A stretch of DNA of 64,000 nt from a virus, in IMG/VR virus record IMGVR_UViG_3300032605_000009, positions 1 to 64,000 of that record. One strand, 5' to 3'. Position numbers and translations under genes: made by a program. Below, one piece after another: positions 8,087-15,637 of this stretch (within the stretch, counting starts at the first letter, position 1; each line of letters begins with the position of its first letter). Under the pieces are notes generated by a model that saw only the letters and a list, made by a program, of their open reading frames with translations, was not told where the DNA came from and did no database searches.

Positions 8087-8365
8087 ATGTCTACAACAAA
8101 TACCTTACAGGCTATTGCCGCTGGAACCGCAATCCTCGCCGCTTTGGTAGCAGGAGGCGGTTGGGTTATCCGTCATTACCTTTCAGAGCTGCGCCCTAAC
8201 CACGGCAGCTCACTTAACGACATTGTAAAGCTCCAGGTGCTTCCCATTCTAAAAAAGCTTGACGCCTCTCAAGATGAGATCAAGCACGAACAGACAGAGA
8301 TGAAGGTAGACATCGCACGTCTTGAAGGTCGCTTCGACCAATACGTGGAGGAGAACAAAGAGTAA
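8087..8365 (+). CDS. Small membrane protein with coiled coil, lysis region
   Basis: A 92-residue protein with one hydrophobic helix at about 8-29 (IAAGTAILAALVAGGGWVI) and a charged, heptad-like C-terminal half (ILKKLDASQDEIKHEQTEMK). This single-span plus coiled-coil layout is common among phage holin-like and spanin-like accessory proteins. Its stop overlaps the start of a papain-like amidase (TAATG). A lysis role is inferred from context; no family is certain. Confidence 0.55.
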   Translation: MSTTNTLQAIAAGTAILAALVAGGGWVIRHYLSELRPNHGSSLNDIVKLQVLPILKKLDASQDEIKHEQTEMKVDIARLEGRFDQYVEENKE

Positions 8366-8847
8366 TGGCATATGAACCTAGAGTAGGCGATTACGGCGTA
8401 GTAAAGACTAACGGGTTCTTTGGCAAGCTTATCCGACTAGGCACTATGAGCCGTTGGAACCACGCATTTATCTACATCGGTGACGGTCAGATTGTTGAGG
8501 CTACTCCTGGAGGAGTAATTATCAGCCCTGTCTCTAAGTATCCGCTCATCGCATGGAACCAGCACGAGCCCCTAAGTGATGGAACCAGAGAAGTAATCAA
8601 AGCTAACGCCATAGCTCTAGTAGGTAAAGCCTACAGCTTCTTAACTATCGCACTACTAGCTTTTCGTATCTTAGGCGTCAAAGCTTTGTCTAACAGCAAG
8701 GTTATGGGGTACATGGCGCAGAAGGAAGGCTACATCTGCTCTGAGCTTGTAGAAGAGTGCTACGACAAAGCTAATTACGTTCTATTAAATAAGTTTGACT
8801 ATCTAGTCGTCCCAGGAGATCTATCAGAAAGGTTGGTGTACCAGTGA
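8365..8847 (+). CDS. YiiX-like permuted NlpC/P60 amidase or peptidase
   Basis: A 160-residue protein. RWNHAFIYIGDGQIVEATP holds the likely catalytic His33, and GYICSELVEECY the likely catalytic Cys125. His before Cys is the order of the circularly permuted papain-like (YiiX/YaeF type) branch of NlpC/P60. Members cleave amide bonds in peptidoglycan or lipids. No signal peptide is seen, so a holin would be needed for release. Start and stop overlap its neighbours, placing it firmly in the lysis operon. Confidence 0.7.
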   Translation: MAYEPRVGDYGVVKTNGFFGKLIRLGTMSRWNHAFIYIGDGQIVEATPGGVIISPVSKYPLIAWNQHEPLSDGTREVIKANAIALVGKAYSFLTIALLAFRILGVKALSNSKVMGYMAQKEGYICSELVEECYDKANYVLLNKFDYLVVPGDLSERLVYQ

Positions 8848-9284
8848 CAGATGCACATAAGCAAGCAATGAACCTTCATCTTGCCGTTTCAGTACCTGAG
8901 CATGAGCCTCGTGAGAGCGATCCTCATTATCACCTATTCAATCAAGCTAAAGCTCGTATCAAGAAGCAGGGTCTGTGGAAGTGCGTAATCAATGACGATC
9001 TGTGCTCTGGAGGACCGGAACTCCATCACAGCCATATTGAGTTCTCGCAGGTTAACAACATGGACCCTAAGAAGGTTGAGCAGGCATTTGGTCTTCACTT
9101 CACCAACGATGAGGACTTCCAAGAGTGGATCGAGAGCCCTGGAAATCTAGAGGTCCTCTGTGAAGCTCACCACAGAACACGTTTTGGCATACATGAAATT
9201 CCAGCACCTCTATGGGAAACCTTTCGCTACAGGAAGGAAGGAACAGAGGCTGCTGCACAAGTAGTAACGGAGGCTGACAAATGA
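8844..9284 (+). CDS. HNH-like nuclease in the lysis operon
   Basis: A 146-residue protein from GTG 8844 (GTGA overlap). C47 and C54, then HHSHIEF (H61, H62), N101 and LCEAHH (C106, H109, H110) make up an HNH-like zinc-supported fold. Its tight overlaps with the amidase before and the endolysin after (ATGA) are unlike a recently inserted homing gene. It may have been kept for a phage function such as packaging or host DNA breakdown. Activity is not proven by sequence. Confidence 0.6.
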   Translation: MTDAHKQAMNLHLAVSVPEHEPRESDPHYHLFNQAKARIKKQGLWKCVINDDLCSGGPELHHSHIEFSQVNNMDPKKVEQAFGLHFTNDEDFQEWIESPGNLEVLCEAHHRTRFGIHEIPAPLWETFRYRKEGTEAAAQVVTEADK

Positions 9285-10141
9285 CAGCTGGAGTAGATAT
9301 TGTAAATGTCGCCATGAAGCAGGTTAACTTCTACGGCGGAACAACTGACGCTAACCCATACGGCGACTGGTACGGAATTCCTAATGAGCCATGGTGTGCG
9401 ATGTTCGTTAGCTGGTGCTTTGCTCAAGCTAATGCTTCTCACCTAGTAGCTGCTCAGACTCCTAAAGGATTTTCCTACTGCCCTGCAGGACTTACTTGGT
9501 TCCAAAAGAATGGACAAGTAGTAGATAAGTACTCTGGTCTTCCAGGAGACCTAGTGTTCTTCTCATGGGCTGGTAACGGTGTTGCCGACCACGTAGAAAT
9601 CATTCAGGCTGCCTCTAAGGATGGGATCACAACCATCGGTGGAAACACTGGCCCTGAGCACATGACAACTGCCTCTCAGTATGACGGCCATGGTGTCTAC
9701 CAACGCCACCGTGCATACCTATACGTACTAGCTGTAGTGCGCCCTAACTACGAGGGAAGCTCTAAGCCTGCAACAGCCACAACCCAGAAGAAGACTGTAG
9801 CTGGGGGTGTAGCAGCCGCTACAGCCCTAACAGGAGGCGGCGCAGCAGCTATCCACAGCTCAACCACAGATACACCTAAGCCAACAACAACTGTCCTAGT
9901 AGCACCTCCATTCCCAGGAACCTCTGCCTTTAAGTCTGGATATAAAAACCAGGCCGCTATGATCGTAGAGAAGGCTTTAGAAAAGGCGGGATTGCTACCT
10001 AGCAACCTTGTCACAGGCACACTAACCGCAGAAGATCTGGCGCTGGTACCCGTTTACCAGAGCAAGTTCTCGGCCCTTAAAAAGGCTAAGGTCTTGGATG
10101 CGGCAACCTACGCCTCAATGATTAAGGAAGCTGGTGCGTAA
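9281..10141 (+). CDS. CHAP-domain endolysin
   Basis: A 286-residue protein. Residues about 5-155 form a CHAP amidase/endopeptidase: C39 in PWCAMFVSWCF, H104 in GVADHVEIIQ and N122 in TIGGNTGP are the expected catalytic residues. A low-complexity linker (about 165-215, Ala/Thr/Pro rich) joins a C-terminal helical domain (NQAAMIVEKALEKAGLLP to the end) that probably binds cell wall. It should cut peptide bonds of host peptidoglycan at lysis. It starts by ATGA overlap and touches the next membrane-protein gene. Confidence 0.85.
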   Translation: MTAGVDIVNVAMKQVNFYGGTTDANPYGDWYGIPNEPWCAMFVSWCFAQANASHLVAAQTPKGFSYCPAGLTWFQKNGQVVDKYSGLPGDLVFFSWAGNGVADHVEIIQAASKDGITTIGGNTGPEHMTTASQYDGHGVYQRHRAYLYVLAVVRPNYEGSSKPATATTQKKTVAGGVAAATALTGGGAAAIHSSTTDTPKPTTTVLVAPPFPGTSAFKSGYKNQAAMIVEKALEKAGLLPSNLVTGTLTAEDLALVPVYQSKFSALKKAKVLDAATYASMIKEAGA

Positions 10142-10449
10142 TGAAGTATTTCCAACGTATGTCTGACTGGGCGGCAACAGCCTTCGGGTCCCCTTGGTTC
10201 TTGATAGTCCACATTATCTTCTGGGCCTTTTGGATGACCTTTGCGGCATTTGACCCGTACCCATTCAACCTACTCACCTTAACCGTCTCGCTTGAGTCCA
10301 TTCTCCTATCGGGATTGTTACTAAACGCCACTAACCGTTCAGGCGAAGAAGACCGTAAGATAATTGAGAAGGACCTAAAGCTGGACCACCACTCGCACAA
10401 GCTATTGACAGAGATCTGGGAGAAACTACACCATGGGGATCAAGCTTAA
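10141..10449 (+). CDS. DUF1003-like membrane protein, candidate holin
   Basis: A 102-residue protein with two hydrophobic helices, WFLIVHIIFWAFWMTF (about 19-34) and LTVSLESILLSGLLL (about 47-61), then a charged NRSGEEDRKIIEKDLK tail. The pattern of two helices around FDPYPFNLL and a trailing NR..ED resembles the DUF1003 family. It sits directly behind the endolysin, so a holin or lysis accessory role is reasonable but inferred. Confidence 0.6.
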   Translation: MKYFQRMSDWAATAFGSPWFLIVHIIFWAFWMTFAAFDPYPFNLLTLTVSLESILLSGLLLNATNRSGEEDRKIIEKDLKLDHHSHKLLTEIWEKLHHGDQA

Positions 10450-10660
10450 CTTTTCAAGCCCTGCCCACGTAGCATTTGGCGGTACGGCCGCCCTGACTAC
10501 TTGGGCAGCTACTGGCTTTTCTACTCAGCCAACACATCTCGGTGCAGTTGTGGCCGCAGGCCTTGCTGGTGTAGCATCTGAGAGTAAGGATCCGTCTAAG
10601 CCTAACGTTCAGGCGGACTCTCACATCATAACGCCGTATGCAAACAACATAGAGGAGTAG
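10433..10660 (+). CDS. Small membrane-associated protein, lysis region
   Basis: A 75-residue protein overlapping the preceding gene by 17 nt. Residues about 12-48 are mostly small and hydrophobic (VAFGGTAALTTWAATGF, LGAVVAAGLAGVASES) and could make one or two weak membrane helices. The tail is polar. I do not recognise the family. It belongs to the lysis gene row. Confidence 0.5.
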   Translation: MGIKLNFSSPAHVAFGGTAALTTWAATGFSTQPTHLGAVVAAGLAGVASESKDPSKPNVQADSHIITPYANNIEE

Positions 10661-10662
10661 AA

Positions 10663-10977
10663 ATGGCAAAGTTCACACGTTCAGAAGAAGTGCTCATTGA
10701 GCATTATGTTTACACAACCGCAACAGCTGCAGTTGTTTTGTGGCATGAAGGCCACCACAACATCCACACAGTCCTATGGGCAGCACTACTCGGAGTAATT
10801 GCTCCAGTCGTCGCAAAGCTGAACCCACGTGGCTCTGTAGCCAAGCTTGCTAAGGAAGAACACCTCAGTGCCTCAACCACAGCAGCGATTCAGACTGTGG
10901 CTGCTTCTGCAGTCGCAGATGCTCAAAAAGTAGTCGCTAAGGCTGCTATCGACGCTGCTGCAGACGTCGCTAAGTAA
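10663..10977 (+). CDS. Holin-like membrane protein
   Basis: A 104-residue protein with a polar start (MAKFTRSEEVLIEHYVY), hydrophobic segments TTATAAVVLW and VLWAALLGVIAPVVAKL, and an Ala-rich helical tail. This is similar to short holins coded beside actinophage endolysins. It has a GAGGAG-like site (AGAGGAG at 10650-10656) and is the last gene before a terminator. Holin assignment is by layout and context. Confidence 0.55.
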   Translation: MAKFTRSEEVLIEHYVYTTATAAVVLWHEGHHNIHTVLWAALLGVIAPVVAKLNPRGSVAKLAKEEHLSASTTAAIQTVAASAVADAQKVVAKAAIDAAADVAK

Positions 10978-10989
10978 GTAATTACGCTG

Positions 10990-11023
10990 GGAGGTCAGGG
11001 TCACACCTGGCCTCCTTTCGTTT
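10990..11023 (+). terminator. Rho-independent terminator closing the lysis region
   Basis: GGAGGTCAGG at 10990-10999 pairs with CCTGGCCTCC at 11006-11015 (ten pairs with one G-T) around GTCACA, followed by TTTCGTTT. Confidence 0.8.
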
Positions 11024-11028
11024 ATACT
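11000..11028 (+). promoter_or_regulatory. Candidate promoter overlapping the terminator
   Basis: TATACT at 11023-11028 lies 17 bases after GTCACA (11000-11005, four of six matches to TTGACA). It would start transcripts about 17 bases before the ribosome site AAGGAG of the gene at 11053. Confidence 0.4.
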
Positions 11029-11052
11029 AGTGACTTAACCAAGGAGTAATAA

Positions 11053-11238
11053 ATGAAATGTGTTAACTGTTCTAATGAGGCGATCTACTCGCTGACTGAC
11101 CCAGGAGTTAACCCTCTGGACTACTGTGGCCGTTGCCTACCTCCACACCTATCTGTGCGTGCAAATGAGGGCCGTATGCCTCTCCGCAAGATTGCTCAGC
11201 CTGCAAAGCCTAAGGCCCCAGAACCTAAGGAAGACTAA
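11053..11238 (+). CDS. Small zinc-ribbon protein
   Basis: A 61-residue protein with CVNCSNEAIYSLTDPG and YCGRCL, that is two CxxC pairs (near 3-6 and 25-28), followed by a Pro/Lys-rich tail. Short proteins of this kind are frequent in actinophages, without a known role. It has AAGGAG 8 nt before the ATG and leads a row of four or five overlapping small genes. Confidence 0.65.
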   Translation: MKCVNCSNEAIYSLTDPGVNPLDYCGRCLPPHLSVRANEGRMPLRKIAQPAKPKAPEPKED

Positions 11239-11501
11239 TGAGAGTCGAGCGGATCAATGCCGTTCAAGCTCACTATGTCCCTAACCGCATTGTCTCTCCA
11301 AGAGGTCCGTTTCCTCCAGAGCTATTTGTAGAGCCTGAAATTGTCGACAATTACCTTCCAGCCTTTAATGAGGATGGTCAGGGTTTCGAACCTGGATCTA
11401 CCGCTCAAAATAACTTTCAACCACCACGATGGCTTCGCTGCGGCGATTGCTATGAGCGAGTCCTAGAGACTGAAACAGAAGAACACATCTGCGAGGAATA
11501 A
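11238..11501 (+). CDS. Hypothetical protein with C-terminal CxxC
   Basis: An 87-residue protein, overlapping both neighbours by one base. It is proline-rich at the N-terminus (RGPFPPELF) and ends with RWLRCGDCYERV...HICEE, so CxxC plus a His/Cys near the end could bind zinc. Not recognised. A GTCGAC-centred 14-base palindrome (11339-11352) lies inside the gene. Confidence 0.55.
   Translation: MRVERINAVQAHYVPNRIVSPRGPFPPELFVEPEIVDNYLPAFNEDGQGFEPGSTAQNNFQPPRWLRCGDCYERVLETETEEHICEE
11339..11352. promoter_or_regulatory. 14-base palindrome, copy 1
   Basis: AATTGTCGACAATT, a perfect palindrome, occurs here inside a gene and again at 27888-27901. Its core TTGTCGACAA also occurs at 12622-12631. It may be an operator-type protein binding site. 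Confidence 0.35.
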
Positions 11502-12043
11502 TGGCTGACTTTATAAGCAATGATGATGCTCAAGCATTTAGAAACGGTATGCAACCAACCAGTGCGTACGACCCTAACTTTGAGGTAATCAACACTCAGC
11601 CTATTGATGAGCAAGCAGACCTGCAAGGCGGACATGAACTACCTCAGGGTATTCACTTCTTCCAGACCTCAACTACAAACCCAGCTCGCCCTCGTACACT
11701 TCGTGCTGGTTACGACACTACAGATGAAACTATGTACGTTATCTTTAATGACGGCACATACTGGTACTACTCAGGTGTTGATCCTCAAACCTGGGATGCT
11801 TTTAAGCAGGCTGAGTCTAAGGGCCAGTTCTTAAACGAGAACGGCTTCGACGCTGGAGTTTATGACATGGGACCTGTAGACTTGTCCAAGATGTCGATCT
11901 CACGCCGTGCAGCACTTACAGCTAACCTAGAACAAGCTCGTATGTTGCAGCAGCGCTATGGCGGCAAGGGAACATATAAGCGCCTTTATGGTAAAGGCCA
12001 TGACTACCGCCTACGTGGCAGTGGAGGATTTAGAAGGAAGTAA
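11501..12043 (+). CDS. KTSC-domain protein
   Basis: A 180-residue protein. Residues about 68-115 match the KTSC fold: LRAGYDTTDETMYVIFNDG, then WYYSGVDPQTWDAFKQAES and GQFLNENGF. KTSC domains are small and often linked to RNA- or DNA-related functions, but their biochemistry is unclear. The C-terminus is basic (KRLYGKGHDYRLRGSGG) and could contact nucleic acid. It lies in a run of small overlapping genes before the terminase. Confidence 0.6.
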   Translation: MADFISNDDAQAFRNGMQPTSAYDPNFEVINTQPIDEQADLQGGHELPQGIHFFQTSTTNPARPRTLRAGYDTTDETMYVIFNDGTYWYYSGVDPQTWDAFKQAESKGQFLNENGFDAGVYDMGPVDLSKMSISRRAALTANLEQARMLQQRYGGKGTYKRLYGKGHDYRLRGSGGFRRK

Positions 12044-12044
12044 C

Positions 12045-12362
12045 ATGGAATCAATCGGACCACTATACGTAGACCTAGTTAAGTACGGGCATCGTCGCTT
12101 CTGGCCTTTCATTGAAACTGGCTGGAGCCAAGAGATTGAAGAGCCTTATCGCAAAGGCTCATGTCTAGTATTTCGTGTACCATTTACTCGTCCAGGGTTT
12201 GCTATTGGTATCTTTACTGAGGAACTTCCAGAAGAGGAAGCCCTAACCAGAGCCATCAAATCCCACGTTCACGATGTGCCTTTAGAGGACCTTGAAGACT
12301 GGGGTAGCCCTAATAGCGGCTATGAGGGAGAATGGGTAATCAATGCTAAACCTTCTATTTAA
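12045..12362 (+). CDS. Hypothetical protein
   Basis: A 105-residue protein started at ATG 12045, right after the previous stop, where GAAGGAAG gives a good ribosome site; an in-frame ATG at 11958 inside the previous gene is less likely. It is mixed alpha/beta in look, with VDLVKYGHRRFWPFIETGW and an acidic ELPEEEALTRA segment. No known motif. Confidence 0.5.
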   Translation: MESIGPLYVDLVKYGHRRFWPFIETGWSQEIEEPYRKGSCLVFRVPFTRPGFAIGIFTEELPEEEALTRAIKSHVHDVPLEDLEDWGSPNSGYEGEWVINAKPSI

Positions 12363-12609
12363 GTGGCAAGCTAAGCGTGAGGCAAAGAAGCGCTGGGATA
12401 AGCCGTTTAGCCCTAAGATCGCTAAGCGCGTTCGCCAGATCCCTACAGCTGCTCTGCCTCAATGGGCTGATCAAGCAATCTATGAGCTTGGTAGAACTAT
12501 GTCTGCGTATGAAAGATCTAGCGACCCTCATCTCTTAGAAGAAGCTCGTCGTGGAGCTGAAGCAGTCCACGCAGTTATAGAAGCAATTCATCAACGCACT
12601 ACTATGTAG
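12343..12609 (+). CDS. Small helical protein
   Basis: An 88-residue protein overlapping the previous gene by 20 nt. Lys/Arg-rich start (WQAKREAKKRWDKPF) followed by predicted helices (WADQAIYELGRTMSAYERS, AEAVHAVIEAIHQ). Not recognised. It is the last gene before a promoter/terminator-like gap ahead of the terminase. Confidence 0.5.
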   Translation: MLNLLFKWQAKREAKKRWDKPFSPKIAKRVRQIPTAALPQWADQAIYELGRTMSAYERSSDPHLLEEARRGAEAVHAVIEAIHQRTTM

Positions 12610-12621
12610 CCGATTAGCAAT

Positions 12622-12648
12622 TTGTCGACAATTGATGTAAACTAATAC
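12622..12648 (+). promoter_or_regulatory. Candidate promoter with palindromic operator, upstream of terminase
   Basis: TTGTCGACAA (12622-12631) is a 10-base palindrome whose left half, TTGTCG, can act as a -35 element. TAATAC follows at 12643-12648 after 15 bases. A regulator bound to the palindrome would block this promoter. It points toward the head genes. Confidence 0.35.
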
Positions 12649-12682
12649 CGCCTCGTTTCCTTCTCTCCCAAGTGGCATGAGG

Positions 12683-12712
12683 GCCTGGGTTTAACCGCCC
12701 AGGCTTCTTACT
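12683..12712 (+). terminator. Possible terminator or leader hairpin before terminase
   Basis: GCCTGGG at 12683-12689 pairs with CCCAGGC at 12698-12704, followed by a T-rich but broken tract (TTCTTACTTTACTTT). It lies about 50 bases before the terminase start, so partial termination or a leader role is possible. Confidence 0.45.
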
Positions 12713-12752
12713 TTACTTTAGACTTTAAGTAACTGACACTGAATCGGACAAC

Positions 12753-14324
12753 ATGAGCGAATTTATAGATGAAGAAGAGTTTCTCGAGGACGATGAGATT
12801 CCCGTTGAGGAAGAGCTCGAGGAAGAGCTAGACGAACTCTCTAAGGAGTTTGTCAATAAGCTAATTGATCGAGTTATGCAATTCATGGCGGCATTCGTAG
12901 GCCATGACCTTCACCCTTACCAAGTCCCTCTGGCTAGACGTATTATTGAGTCAGTTATTATTAACGACGGCGAAGAGATAACAGCCCTAGCGGCCCGTCA
13001 GTCTGGTAAGTCAGAGACCATCGCTAATACCGTTGTTACCCTTATGGTTCTTATGCCTCGCCTAGGCAAGATGTATCCAGACCTTCTCGGCAAGTATAAA
13101 GATGGTATCTGGATCGGTATGTTTGCCCCCGTTGAGGGTCAGGTTGAAACCCTATTCGGCCGTGCCGTAAACCGCCTAACATCTGAGCATGCTAATGAGA
13201 TCCTTGCTGACACAGAGATTGACGACAGCATCAGTAAAGTGGCAGGTGTCACACGTCAGATCAAGCTTAAGAACTCTGGCTCTACTCTCACAATGATGAC
13301 CGCTAACCCACGAGCCAAGATTGAATCTAAGTCGTTCCATCTCATTGTTATTGACGAGTGCCAAGAAGCCGATGATTTCGTGGTATCTAAATCTATCTCT
13401 CCTATGTTGGCTTACTACTCAGGAACCATGGTTAAGACTGGTACGCCTACCACGTCTAAGAATAACTTCTACCGTTCTATCCAGCTTAATAAGAGACGCC
13501 AGACAGGCTCACGCGCTAGACAGAATCACTTCGAGTGGGACTGGCGAGATGTTGCTAAGTGCAACCCTAACTACGCTAAGTTCATTAAGCGTGAGATGCT
13601 TCGTATCGGCGAAGACTCTGACGAGTTCCAGATGTCGTACTGCGGCAAGTGGCTCCTAGAACGAGGCATGTTCGTTACCTCTACAGTTATGGACGAGCTT
13701 GGCGACACCTCTCAAGAGGTAGTTAAAGCCTGGCACCGTTCTCCTGTTGTAGTGGGCATTGACCCAGCCCGTAAGATGGACTCCACAGTAGTCACAGTTG
13801 TTTGGGTTGACTGGGATCGCCCTGATGAGTTCGGCCTCTACGACCACCGTATTCTTAACTGGCTTGAGATCCAAGGCGATGACTGGGAAGACCAGTACTT
13901 CCAGATCGTTAACTTCCTTTCTAACTACGACGTCCTAGCAGTAGGTGTAGATGCGAACGGTGTAGGCGATGCCGTAGCCCAGCGTCTAAAGATCCTACTT
14001 CCTAGAGCTGAGGTACATCCAGTAGGCAGCTCCCAGCAGGAGCAATCCAAGCGTTGGAAGCACCTAAAGCAGCTTATAGATAGACGCTTAGTAGGTTGGC
14101 CTTCTCACGCAAAGACTCGTCGTCTACGTACCTGGAAGCGCTTTTACCAGCAGATGACAGACCTAGAGGTTAAGTTCAATGGCCCTAACTTCTCTGCCGC
14201 TGCCCCAGATGAGGCTCACGCCCATGACGACTTTGCTGACTCTTTGGCTATTGCCTGCTCTCTAACTATGGAATTAGCTATGCCTTCAGTAGAGGTAAGC
14301 TCGAATCTATTTTTTAGTAGATAA
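12753..14324 (+). CDS. terL: Terminase large subunit
   Basis: A 523-residue packaging motor with both domains. The ATPase part has Walker A ARQSGKSE (81-88), Walker B LIVIDE (197-202) and the coupling motif KTGTPT (228-233). The nuclease part has the RNase H-like acidic residues: D337 in VGIDPARKMDS, D400 in AVGVDANGVGD and DDFAD at 492-496. It pumps DNA into the prohead and cuts concatemers. The first 30 residues are strikingly acidic and precede the normal family start. No small terminase subunit is evident nearby. Confidence 0.95.
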   Translation: MSEFIDEEEFLEDDEIPVEEELEEELDELSKEFVNKLIDRVMQFMAAFVGHDLHPYQVPLARRIIESVIINDGEEITALAARQSGKSETIANTVVTLMVLMPRLGKMYPDLLGKYKDGIWIGMFAPVEGQVETLFGRAVNRLTSEHANEILADTEIDDSISKVAGVTRQIKLKNSGSTLTMMTANPRAKIESKSFHLIVIDECQEADDFVVSKSISPMLAYYSGTMVKTGTPTTSKNNFYRSIQLNKRRQTGSRARQNHFEWDWRDVAKCNPNYAKFIKREMLRIGEDSDEFQMSYCGKWLLERGMFVTSTVMDELGDTSQEVVKAWHRSPVVVGIDPARKMDSTVVTVVWVDWDRPDEFGLYDHRILNWLEIQGDDWEDQYFQIVNFLSNYDVLAVGVDANGVGDAVAQRLKILLPRAEVHPVGSSQQEQSKRWKHLKQLIDRRLVGWPSHAKTRRLRTWKRFYQQMTDLEVKFNGPNFSAAAPDEAHAHDDFADSLAIACSLTMELAMPSVEVSSNLFFSR

Positions 14325-14403
14325 GCCGTTTAGCCTTACTTACACCTCTTTCTGTAGCACACTTTAACTGAGGTCCTCAAACCCATATTTCAAGGAGTCA
14401 TAT

Positions 14404-14802
14404 ATGACAATCGCACCAGATCCAAAGTTCCCAGAGAACTCTCCAATCGTTTACGATCGTAAAGTTTCTCCAGCTCTTCCAGGTCAACGCGGCCCACTTC
14501 GCTTCGAAGAAGGCCTAGCTACAGACACCGATATCCCTAACGAATTCTCAAAGGGTGCTGCCCAGGGTTACACAGCTGCTCCAGGTCGCCCAAACCGCAA
14601 CGTCAACGTATTTGAGAAGTTCCCAGAAGAGACAATGCGTGAGCGTGCTCACGTTGGCTCAGCTGCATGGGTTGAAGCTCCTAACACACTTCAGGAGTTC
14701 TCAAACGGTGCTTTCGCTGATCATGGCGATAACCGCATCGAAGAGGTTATGCGTAACGGTTCACATCAGCAACGCCTTAACCCTGCTGTAGTTAACGACT
14801 AA
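14404..14802 (+). CDS. Hypothetical protein between terminase and portal
   Basis: A 132-residue protein with AAGGAG well placed before the ATG. It is Pro/Asn/Glu rich and repeats FEKFPEETM and LQEFSNGAF-like segments, with few hydrophobics, so it is probably extended or disordered. Not recognised. Position suggests a head-related or packaging accessory role, but nothing in the sequence proves it. Confidence 0.5.
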   Translation: MTIAPDPKFPENSPIVYDRKVSPALPGQRGPLRFEEGLATDTDIPNEFSKGAAQGYTAAPGRPNRNVNVFEKFPEETMRERAHVGSAAWVEAPNTLQEFSNGAFADHGDNRIEEVMRNGSHQQRLNPAVVND

Positions 14803-14812
14803 TCAAATAAGT

Positions 14813-14857
14813 TTCTTGCCCTCCGTATTCAGGTGACATGGCTGGCGGGGGCAAGAA
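14813..14857. repeat. Inverted repeat before a small gene
   Basis: TTCTTGCCC at 14813-14821 and GGGCAAGAA at 14849-14857 form a 9-bp stem with a 27-base loop. No T run follows, so it is more likely an mRNA structure or processing site than a terminator. Confidence 0.35.
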
Positions 14858-14874
14858 CCTATTAAAGGACAAAC

Positions 14875-15183
14875 ATGGCTCTGATTCAAGGACAAGAAGC
14901 TAAGGAAGCACCTAAGCAATACCCTGCTAATCCTAAGCTCTGGAACATGCTTACAACTCAAGCACGCTCCAAGTTCCGCGCCTACCCATCTCCAGCTGCA
15001 GCGCACTGGGTTCACAGTCGTTATCAGCAACTTGGCGGCAAGTTCGTCGATTCCAAGAAGCAGGTCGATCCAAAGATGCGCGACTACGCTCAAGAGCGTA
15101 AAGATAAGATCGAAGAGAAGCAAAAGAAGAAAGTAACTAAGCCTGTGGGTAAGAACCTTATCTATGGCGAGCGATATAGATAA
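14875..15183 (+). CDS. Basic hypothetical protein
   Basis: A 102-residue protein after an AAAGGA ribosome site. The middle reads LWNMLTTQARSKFRAYPSPAAAHWVHSRYQQLGG as two helices (quoted here by its ends LWNMLTTQ and SRYQQLGG), and the tail is strongly basic (KDKIEEKQKKKVTKP). Similar small proteins occur next to portal genes in actinophages. It may bind DNA or RNA; no function is established. Confidence 0.5.
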   Translation: MALIQGQEAKEAPKQYPANPKLWNMLTTQARSKFRAYPSPAAAHWVHSRYQQLGGKFVDSKKQVDPKMRDYAQERKDKIEEKQKKKVTKPVGKNLIYGERYR

Positions 15184-15207
15184 TAACTAGCTTAGTGTGT
15201 TACCATA

Positions 15208-15216
15208 TGTCGACAA
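15208..15216. promoter_or_regulatory. GTCGAC-centred site before the portal region
   Basis: TGTCGACAA, sharing nine bases with the palindromes at 11339, 12622 and 27888, lies 25 bases before the GTG at 15242. Confidence 0.25.
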
Positions 15217-15241
15217 ATAGATTTATTGAGAGGAAGTGTAA

Positions 15242-15433
15242 GTGCCAGCACTAAGTAGCAAGCGCACAGCTCCTCTCCTAGTGGACGCTGGCCTTGTGTT
15301 TGGCCGACTCACAGCCACCGCAGCTCTTTACCCATTTACTGAAGACATGAAAAGCATGGTTGCTACCGCCGTACGAGCACCACGTACAGCCCAGGCTCTG
15401 CCTGTTACGGACGGAAAGGAGGTGAGCGCATAA
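15242..15433 (+). CDS. Small hypothetical protein before portal
   Basis: A 63-residue protein from GTG 15242 behind GAGAGGAAG. It is hydrophobic and Ala-rich in the middle (LLVDAGLVFGRLTATAALYPF). Not recognised. Its last codons carry the AAGGAGGTGA ribosome site for the next frame, so the two are likely translated together. Confidence 0.45.
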   Translation: MPALSSKRTAPLLVDAGLVFGRLTATAALYPFTEDMKSMVATAVRAPRTAQALPVTDGKEVSA

Positions 15434-15588
15434 TGTCAATTGATTTTTCACCACCATCCTACCGCGCAGCATCGTCGGATTTAACAATATCAATCAGCCC
15501 CCTAGGCCTAGTAGAACTCGCAGACGAAGAGTTCGAGGTGCACGGGCCACGCTTGAATAGATACTCGTTAAATTGGGCGATGTATTAG
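15433..15588 (+). CDS. N-terminal part of portal protein, in a different frame
   Basis: ATG 15433 follows AAGGAGGTGA (15417-15426), one of the best ribosome sites in the window. The 51-residue frame ends at TAG 15586-15588 with PRLNRYSLNWAMY. Directly after the stop, one base on, the reading continues in the frame of the 15638 gene as YLGHHWSYRRQTGEAQ. From memory, portal proteins of actinobacterial myophages have such a block in one piece (RYxxNWAxYLGxHWxYRR). So this is the real start of the portal, joined by a +1 shift or split by a small insertion. Confidence 0.65.
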   Translation: MSIDFSPPSYRAASSDLTISISPLGLVELADEEFEVHGPRLNRYSLNWAMY

Positions 15589-15637
15589 TTACCTAGGTCA
15601 TCACTGGTCGTACCGCCGTCAAACAGGCGAAGCCCAA

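Noticed and set aside
11375-11410. tRNA-like T-arm (GGTTTCGAACC)
   Set aside because: The flanking five-base stems do not pair, there is no anticodon arm or acceptor stem, and the bases code smoothly inside the gene at 11238-11501.
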